From DASQDN01 sp035630195 (GTDB lineage: Bacteria; Acidobacteriota; Terriglobia; Bryobacterales; Bryobacteraceae), in assembly GCA_035630195.1 (NCBI GenBank), contig DASQLD010000612.1:1-11890 (forward strand): a stretch of 11,890 nucleotides of DNA. Reading direction: 5' to 3'. The position numbers and the translations under genes are program-made. The notes below the pieces were generated by a model, which made no database searches, was not told where the DNA came from, and saw only the letters and a program-made list of their open reading frames with translations. Shown here one piece after another: positions 8,076 through 11,890 of the stretch (position 1 is its first letter; every line of letters begins with the position of its first letter).

Positions 8076-9749
8076 TTGATTCGATATTTGCTTCTTTGCG
8101 CCGGCGTCACGCTAGCGATACAAGCCCAGCAGCCGCGCATCACGCAGCTTCAGAACAACTACAGCTATCTACTGCCCGACAACCCAAGCTACGGGCTCGC
8201 GCAGGGCTCGATTTTCATCATCCGGGGCACAGACCTTGCGCCCTCATCGACCGAGCTCCAGAACGTCCCGCTCGGCACAACGCTCAATGGTGTCAGTGCC
8301 CGCGTGACGGTGAATGGTACATCGACCGACGTGCTTTGGTATTACGTCACACCGAACCAACTCGGCGGTATCCTTCCTTCACGAACACCGGTCGGAAACG
8401 GCACGATTACCGTTAGCACGAGTGCGGGCGCTAGTGTTCCGGCTCCAATCAAAGTGGTTCAAAGCGGTTTTGGAATACTCACTCTGAGCGGCGCCGGCAC
8501 AGGCGCTGCCGCTGTCTACGATGCGCGGAACGCATTCCTGTCCGCGCAGAACTCCACTAAGCCCGGCGACATAATCCAGCTCTTCGGGAGCGGAATCGGA
8601 CCAGTCAGCGGAGATGAATCAACAGCGCAAATGCAGACGGACCTGACTTCGATTCCACTTACCGCCGATCTCGGCGGCGTCCCCGCCGTTGTGTTGTATC
8701 GCGGCCGGACGATCTATCCCGGACTCGACCAGATCAACCTCATGGTCCCTAGCGGCGTCACGCCCGGCTGTTCGGTTTCGCTTACAGTGCGTACCGGCGC
8801 CTATGCCAGCAATGTTGTGTCCATTCCGGTTTCACAATCCGGCGGCGCCTGTCCGGCGGCTTCTAACACCGGCGTGCAAATTAGCCAGGCCGAAATCAAC
8901 GGCTGGATTGCCGCCGGACAGTTTCGCACCGGGAGCGTCGGACTTACGCGGCAAACCAGCTATGCAATATCCGACAGCCCCACTGGAGGCGCTCCCACGA
9001 CTTCAGTTACACGAAATGATGTTCTAAGTGCCGGCTTCAACCGAGTAACCGGCCCCGATTTGGCGAGCCTGCTGAGCGGCCAGATCGCGGGGCCCCAGCC
9101 GGGTAGCTGCACGTTCTATAGCGGGGCGCCGCCAAACCTGTTCCCCAATCTCACCTACACGAGTCTGGATGCCGGCACTCCGCTCAGCGTTTCTGGACCA
9201 GCGGGCACTCGCACGGCGGAACGCTCCCGCAACTCTACCGGACAGATCACTTACTCCGCCATAGTTGGCACGGGTGATGCCCGCAATTACATCGACCCGG
9301 GCCGTTACACATTCTCCGGTCCCGGCGGACCGGACGTCGGCAGTTTCTCGGGCGCGATCGATGTTGCGCCGGAACTCGTGTGGACAAATCGAACGACTCT
9401 CACGACAGTCGACCGATCCCAGGCCGTGACGGTGACGTGGAGCGGTGGCGAGCCGACAACGCTCGTCGGGATCCAGGGCGTCAGCACAGTGGCCCAAGGA
9501 ACGACTGCATCGGTGACTTCGTTTCAATGTTGGGCGCGGAATACAGACGGCCGGTTCACAGTACCGATGTCGACTTTATCCCAGATGCTTGCCAGTTCAC
9601 GGATTGCCGCCGGAGGGATCAGCATACTGATTCGTGGCTCGCTAGCTATCGCCTCCGTCGGTACCGGTACGCGCATGACTGCAACTGGCATAGACTATTT
9701 GACTGCCGGCAACCAGTGGGGAGTCGCTCAGACGGTGGAATATAAGTGA
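8076..9749 (+). CDS. Solibacter-type exported protein (TIGR03437-like domain)
   Basis: A 557-residue exported protein starting with TTG behind a strong AAGGAG site. The signal peptide covers about 1-18 (cleavage after AIQA, before QQP). Residues about 30-255 form the repetitive Ig-like module known from Candidatus Solibacter as TIGR03437, with GDIIQLFGSGIGPVSG (164-179) and VPAVVLYRGRTIYPGLDQIN (202-221), followed by SNVVSIPV (245-252). In many relatives this module is C-terminal; here it is N-terminal. The second half (about 262-557) resembles another Bryobacterales exported domain, recognisable by an aromatic/Gly-rich DPGRYTFSGPGGPDVG and by VWTNRTTLTTVDRSQAVTVTW-like wording. Four cysteines in the mature part, two in each half, could form disulfides. 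The role is unknown; surface display or matrix binding is a guess. Last gene of the operon that begins at 5599; no clear terminator follows. Confidence 0.88.
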   Translation: MIRYLLLCAGVTLAIQAQQPRITQLQNNYSYLLPDNPSYGLAQGSIFIIRGTDLAPSSTELQNVPLGTTLNGVSARVTVNGTSTDVLWYYVTPNQLGGILPSRTPVGNGTITVSTSAGASVPAPIKVVQSGFGILTLSGAGTGAAAVYDARNAFLSAQNSTKPGDIIQLFGSGIGPVSGDESTAQMQTDLTSIPLTADLGGVPAVVLYRGRTIYPGLDQINLMVPSGVTPGCSVSLTVRTGAYASNVVSIPVSQSGGACPAASNTGVQISQAEINGWIAAGQFRTGSVGLTRQTSYAISDSPTGGAPTTSVTRNDVLSAGFNRVTGPDLASLLSGQIAGPQPGSCTFYSGAPPNLFPNLTYTSLDAGTPLSVSGPAGTRTAERSRNSTGQITYSAIVGTGDARNYIDPGRYTFSGPGGPDVGSFSGAIDVAPELVWTNRTTLTTVDRSQAVTVTWSGGEPTTLVGIQGVSTVAQGTTASVTSFQCWARNTDGRFTVPMSTLSQMLASSRIAAGGISILIRGSLAIASVGTGTRMTATGIDYLTAGNQWGVAQTVEYK

Positions 9750-10096
9750 TGACAAGGTTGTAAGTAGTTTCCGGCCTGTGTTCTCGTTCTCGCTCTCGGC
9801 AACAGTCCGAAGCAGCCCCGATACTCGCGGAAGGCTAGCTCAGAAGATGCAACCTTGTGGACTCGACCTGGGTTCGAGGGGATTTGTCCGCTGGCGCAGC
9901 CGGCCGGTCAATCTGACGAGCGCGCTCCTGGCAAAAGGGGTACGGACGCGGAATACGTCGAAGACCGGATCCCGAGGTTCTACTTTTGAAGGGAAAGACA
10001 TGGTCGAGACAGCAGGGGCGCGCGGCATTGCCGCCAAGCACGTTAAAAACGATTGCACAGAGGACGCGAACGGTTGAAGCGCAAAGTGGAAGAGAA
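9750..10096. other. gene-free stretch, nothing recognised
   Basis: About 350 bases between the exported-protein gene and the decayed gene copy. Open frames exist on both strands, but their translations are Arg/Ser/Gly-rich with no family resemblance and no ribosome binding site, as expected for noncoding GC-rich DNA. A short segment near 9830-9880 resembles tRNA arms but does not fold into a tRNA. Confidence 0.5.
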
Positions 10097-10245
10097 ATGA
10101 CCGGAAGAACTCGATAGCATCCTAAGCTCGGAAGAACTCCTGGAGCCTTCGTCCGGCTTCGCCCAGGAGCGTCACGCTTTCGCCGCAGGGTGGCGCTTCC
10201 GGTGGCATGCCGCTTAGTGCAACCATGCTGCAGATTAAGGCATGA
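10097..10245 (+). pseudogene. remnant of a small Acidobacteriota protein gene (frameshifted)
   Basis: ATG at 10097 follows a purine-rich GGAAGAG (a plausible ribosome binding site), but its frame stops after six codons. Shifting frame after codon 2 (GAA at 10104) gives EELDSILSSEELLEPSSGFAQE, which resembles the conserved N-terminus (LLEPSSGFA) of short Acidobacteriota proteins that I recall as usually continuing into a membrane segment. A second shift near 10170 is needed to continue as VTLSPQGGASGGMPL, which ends at a TGA at 10243-10245. The membrane part is missing. This fits a gene that has lost its frame twice and its 3' end. The family resemblance is from memory and no search was possible. 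Confidence 0.35.
10137..10169. repeat. hairpin inside the decayed gene
   Basis: CTCCTGG (10137-10143) pairs with CCAGGAG (10163-10169), and AGCC (10144-10147) with GGCT (10155-10158) as an inner stem, leaving a four-base bulge. It has no T-run after it, so it is not a standard terminator; it may be incidental to the coding remnant. Confidence 0.4.
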
Positions 10246-10246
10246 A

Positions 10247-10252
10247 TATACT
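10247..10252 (+). promoter_or_regulatory. possible -10 element before the Cys-rich gene
   Basis: TATACT lies about 40 bases before the GTG start at 10293, in a locally AT-rich stretch, and matches the -10 consensus at five of six positions. No convincing -35 box lies 16-18 bases upstream, so this is a weak call. Confidence 0.25.
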
Positions 10253-10292
10253 ACGCAAATCACGGCAGCTTAATTCGTGCTAGCATTGAGGC

Positions 10293-10646
10293 GTGCGGAC
10301 AGCAGTTGCAAGTTGCGTAGTGCTTGCGCTTCTTTACTTCGTGTCAGGAGTCGCGCTCCTGAACTGCCCGTTTCTCACTAAGTCAAACTCTCACGCTCCG
10401 TGTTGCCCACGTGAAGCGAGTAACGAGCAAAGCAAATGCCCGTTGTCCAAGTCGCTGGATACTTGCCCGCTCTACGTTACGGAAGCCAAGATCGGTTGGA
10501 CTGAGGTCAACGTAGTCGTTGACACTCCCGGCGTCATCTTCGTCGCTCATGCGATCACATCGCCAGATTGGCTGACTGATTCTCCGTCTACGTGGGTTCC
10601 GCAGCTAACCGATCTTCATTTGCGATTGCGTGTTCTTAGGATCTGA
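10293..10646 (+). CDS. small exported Cys-rich protein, unknown function
   Basis: A 117-residue protein that I cannot place in a named family. An N-terminal hydrophobic stretch (about 4-24) looks like a signal peptide. The mature part begins with five closely spaced cysteines, at 25, 37, 38, 49 and 58, several followed by Pro (CPF, CCP, CPL, CPL), which could bind a soft metal ion or form disulfides. The rest (about 65-117) looks beta-rich with a basic end. The start is GTG at 10293, with GAGG too close (one base) to serve well; GTG at 10320, inside the signal, is an alternative. A strong hairpin lies 27 bases after the stop. Its company, a CC-repeat peptide and a cation-transporter-like protein on the same strand, suggests a role in metal binding (inference). 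Confidence 0.6.
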   Translation: MRTAVASCVVLALLYFVSGVALLNCPFLTKSNSHAPCCPREASNEQSKCPLSKSLDTCPLYVTEAKIGWTEVNVVVDTPGVIFVAHAITSPDWLTDSPSTWVPQLTDLHLRLRVLRI

Positions 10647-10673
10647 TCCCCACCTACCGACTCGCCACGTGTT

Positions 10674-10691
10674 AGCACCCGTGCGGGTGCT
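10674..10691 (+). terminator. strong hairpin between the Cys-rich gene and the CC peptide gene
   Basis: AGCACCC (10674-10680) and GGGTGCT (10685-10691) form a perfect 7-base GC-rich stem around GTGC. Only a short, mixed T-rich stretch (about 10692-10703) follows, so it is either a weak intrinsic terminator or a regulatory or RNA-processing hairpin in the leader of the peptide gene. Confidence 0.5.
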
Positions 10692-10739
10692 CGTGTGTCT
10701 TTCAATAACACTGGTTGCTAGAGATCTAGGAGATCTAAA

Positions 10740-10877
10740 ATGAATCGTTTTAAGTCGGCCCTGATGGGTCTAAGCCTGATGTTCGTTTTGGCAGCGGGCT
10801 TGTATTCGGAAAGCACGTCTTGCTGCAATGGCACGTCCTGCTGTAACGGCCAGTCTTGCTGCCGTAAGGCCAAGTAA
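10740..10877 (+). CDS. 45-residue secreted peptide with three Cys-Cys pairs
   Basis: A very short gene with a strong start signal: AGGAG at 10728-10732, 7 bases before ATG at 10740. The product has a basic N-terminus (MNRFK), a hydrophobic signal segment (about 6-22, ALMGLSLMFVLAAGLYS) and then a tiny mature part, SCCNGTSCCNGQSCC (27-41), ending RKAK. Cysteine pairs are at 28-29, 34-35 and 40-41, an exact six-residue period. Such vicinal pairs suit binding of soft metals such as Cu(I), Hg(II) or Cd(II), or a disulfide-linked knot; which one cannot be told. A signal that is cut would release only about 20 residues; otherwise it remains as a membrane-tethered Cys tail. It lies between a Cys-rich exported protein and a cation-transporter-like gene, with a hairpin on each side. 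I do not recognise a described family. Confidence 0.75.
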   Translation: MNRFKSALMGLSLMFVLAAGLYSESTSCCNGTSCCNGQSCCRKAK

Positions 10878-10885
10878 GTAGGTAA

Positions 10886-10922
10886 GAGCAGAGGGCGGGC
10901 GCGTTGCACCTTCCCTCTGCTT
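10886..10922 (+). terminator. hairpin between the CC peptide and transporter genes
   Basis: GCAGAGGG (10888-10895) pairs perfectly with CCCTCTGC (10913-10920), extended by A10887-T10921 and a G-T wobble, around a 17-base loop. It begins 8 bases after the peptide stop and is followed by a moderately T-rich tract. It probably ends most transcripts after the peptide, or attenuates read-through into the transporter gene. Confidence 0.55.
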
Positions 10923-10958
10923 CAGGGTTTGCATTTCTTCTAGGTGCTAGCTTGAATC

Positions 10959-11603
10959 ATGGCAGCCTCAATCGGCGCGACACCGATCTTAGATCGTAGC
11001 GGATACGTCAAGCGCGGCCTAGTGCTTGAATACATCACGATTGCCTACAACAGCCTTGAGGGCATCCTTGCGATCATCGCTGGCGTATTGGCTGGCAGCA
11101 TTGCCCTAGTTGGCTTCGGCGCGGATAGCGTTATCGAAGTCACTTCAGGACTGGGGTTAATCTGGCGTCTTCATTCGGACGCGGATATCCTCACTCGCGA
11201 ACGTGCCGAGAGAATCTCCCTGCGTATCGTTGGTGCTTCCTTCGTTGCGTTGGCAGTGTACGTCACTTGGGACGCAGTGACCGCTCTCATCCGATCTGAA
11301 GCCCCAGAGCAAAGCACCATCGGCATCGTGCTTGCGGCAGTTTCATTGATAGTCATGCCATTGTTGGCACGCGCGAAGCGACAGGTAGCGGCACAGATTG
11401 AGAGTGCAGCGCTGACGGCAGACGCCAAGCAAACAGAACTATGTACGTATCTATCGGCCATCCTGTTAGGTGGATTGATGCTGAACGCTCTTCTTGGCTG
11501 GTGGTGGGCTGATCCAGTGGCGGCACTTATTATGGTGCCGATCATCGCGAAAGAAGGCATTACCGCGCTGCAAGGTAAGACGTGCTGCGCATCCTGCCAT
11601 TGA
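10959..11603 (+). CDS. short CDF-like cation transporter with C-terminal CCxxCH
   Basis: A 214-residue membrane protein that resembles the membrane part of cation diffusion facilitators, without the usual cytoplasmic C-terminal domain (typical CDF proteins have about 300 residues). Six helices lie at about 21-42, 46-68, 89-111, 120-137, 160-180 and 184-198. The helix-2 region has GFGADSVIEVTSG (52-64), so D56xxxE60 stands where CDF proteins have the metal-binding pair. The helix-5 region has TADAKQTELC (153-162), with D155 and E160. WWWADPVAALIMVP (181-194) is also CDF-like. The protein ends in CCASCH (209-214), a likely soft-metal site in place of the missing domain. Expected role: proton-coupled export of a divalent or soft cation across the inner membrane. 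The start at 10959 has only a distant AGGTG. The metal is unknown. Confidence 0.8.
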   Translation: MAASIGATPILDRSGYVKRGLVLEYITIAYNSLEGILAIIAGVLAGSIALVGFGADSVIEVTSGLGLIWRLHSDADILTRERAERISLRIVGASFVALAVYVTWDAVTALIRSEAPEQSTIGIVLAAVSLIVMPLLARAKRQVAAQIESAALTADAKQTELCTYLSAILLGGLMLNALLGWWWADPVAALIMVPIIAKEGITALQGKTCCASCH

Positions 11604-11609
11604 GGTGGC

Positions 11610-11732
11610 TCAGGACGGCTTCTTCGCTGCCTTCTTCTGCGCCTTCTGATCCTTGATCTTCGCTTCTTCCTTCAGCATTTCTTCCTTCGGTACGTGAAGC
11701 ACTGCGCGGAAGGCGCGGTCGAGTCGTGCCAT
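11610..11732 (-). CDS. Lys-rich small protein, unknown; upstream region cut by an IS
   Basis: A 40-residue ORF from ATG at 11732, beginning MARLDRAFRAVLHVPKEEML and then turning into a highly charged Lys/Glu/Ala/Gln helix ending AAKKPS. The FRAVLHVPKEE wording resembles small bacterial hypotheticals with a VPK motif that I recall from accessory regions; no function is known to me. The frame is open further upstream, to 11813, but that part lies inside the insertion sequence that starts at 11750, so the longer version is probably artificial. Only 17 host bases separate the ATG from the IS end, so the native promoter and perhaps the native start have been displaced. It converges on the transporter gene, with 6 bases between the stops. 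No good Shine-Dalgarno sequence is seen. Confidence 0.4.
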   Translation of the reverse strand: MARLDRAFRAVLHVPKEEMLKEEAKIKDQKAQKKAAKKPS

Positions 11733-11749
11733 TGGCGATTCGTTCGTTT

Positions 11750-11890
11750 GTAAGCGTCCGAGCAACCCGCATTGATCGAGTAAGGCGAAGCTGTTGAGAT
11801 AGCGGCATGGCACAGAAGCGGACTGAGGAAGAAATAGCGGAGTTGCTTCGGCGCTACGATGATCGCGGGCATGTGACGCGGCGGGCTTTC
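11750..11890 (+). mobile_element. left end of an IS66-family insertion sequence (partial)
   Basis: GTAAGCGTCCG at 11750-11760 matches the GTAAGCG start common to IS66-family terminal inverted repeats, and an IS66 TnpA-like reading frame begins 57 bases further in, the usual spacing. IS66 elements normally make 8-base target duplications; the eight bases at 11742-11749 (GTTCGTTT) would be one copy. The right end is outside the window, so neither the inverted repeat nor the duplication can be confirmed. Confidence 0.55.
11807..11890 (+). CDS. tnpA: IS66-type accessory protein TnpA, N-terminus (partial)
   Basis: The first 28 residues are visible: MAQKRTEEEIAELLRRYDDR, then GHVTRRAF at the window edge. 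The pattern (charged start, EEIAELLRRY helix, then a T/S-R-R-AF step that normally leads into CxxxG) matches the helix-turn-helix start of the small TnpA protein of IS66-family elements, which is needed along with TnpB and the TnpC transposase for movement. ATG at 11807 is preceded by a weak GAG 8 bases upstream. The distance from the putative IS end (57 bases) fits. Being cut by the edge, identity rests on a short stretch. Confidence 0.55.
   Translation, partial: MAQKRTEEEIAELLRRYDDRGHVTRRAF

Noticed and set aside
9024..9527. 167-residue minus-strand open frame
   Set aside because: Antisense to the Solibacter-type exported protein; Arg-rich shadow translation.
9829..9890. tRNA-like wording (GGCTAGCTCAG and GGGTTCGAGG)
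   Set aside because: The D-arm and T-arm look-alikes are present, but no acceptor stem, anticodon arm or proper spacing can be formed.
9778..10263. Open frames of 99 and 142 residues on both strands of the gap
   Set aside because: No ribosome binding sites, no recognisable motifs and low-complexity Arg/Ser/Thr content; they are more likely noncoding.
11610..11813. Longer 67-residue version of the Lys-rich ORF
   Set aside because: Its first 27 residues or so are read from or across the apparent IS66 left end, so the extension is probably accidental.
1..11890. CRISPR array, rRNA, integrase or phage genes
   Set aside because: No regularly spaced repeats, rRNA-like sequence or integrase/phage motifs were seen on either strand.

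Overview
The window looks like a chromosomal segment of an Acidobacteriota bacterium of the Bryobacterales/Candidatus Solibacter type. The strongest lineage marker is the exported protein at 8076-9749, which carries a Solibacter-type repeat domain (the TIGR03437 kind) plus a C-terminal half that I recognise from Bryobacterales exported proteins. The ECF sigma factor of the TIGR02999 kind followed by a Ser/Thr kinase with a TPR tail is also typical of this phylum. This assignment is from pattern recognition only; no search was run.

Layout. (1) 1-2163, minus strand: a sugar-acid/amino-acid catabolic pair, a full-length altronate-dehydratase-type enzyme (UxaA family) followed at once by an L-threonine 3-dehydrogenase-like zinc enzyme that runs off the left edge. 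(2) 2306-5537, minus strand: an ECF sigma factor and, 16 bases downstream, a membrane-anchored PknB-type kinase with about 400 residues of TPR repeats outside the membrane, probably a signal-sensing unit. (3) 5599-9749, plus strand: a tightly packed three-gene operon diverging from the sigma gene. It encodes a small one-helix membrane protein, a 704-residue exported protein built as two tandem duplications (A-A'-B-B'), and the Solibacter-type exported protein. (4) 9750-10292: a gene-poor gap that holds what looks like a decayed, frameshifted small gene. (5) 10293-11603, plus strand: a small thiol-rich cluster. It has a secreted Cys-rich 117-residue protein, a 45-residue secreted peptide with three Cys-Cys pairs (SCCNGTSCCNGQSCC), and a short CDF-like cation transporter that ends in CCASCH. 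Strong hairpins flank the peptide gene on both sides. (6) 11610-11890: a Lys-rich small ORF on the minus strand, whose upstream region is cut by the left end of an apparent IS66-family insertion sequence (GTAAGCG at 11750, TnpA start at 11807).

How the genes may work together. Region 2 probably controls transcription in response to an envelope signal, and the divergent operon in region 3 is an obvious but untested target. Region 5 reads as a metal or thiophilic-ion handling module: paired cysteines recur in all three products around a cation-efflux-like membrane protein. It is the best candidate here for a poorly described system. No CRISPR array, rRNA or convincing tRNA was seen.
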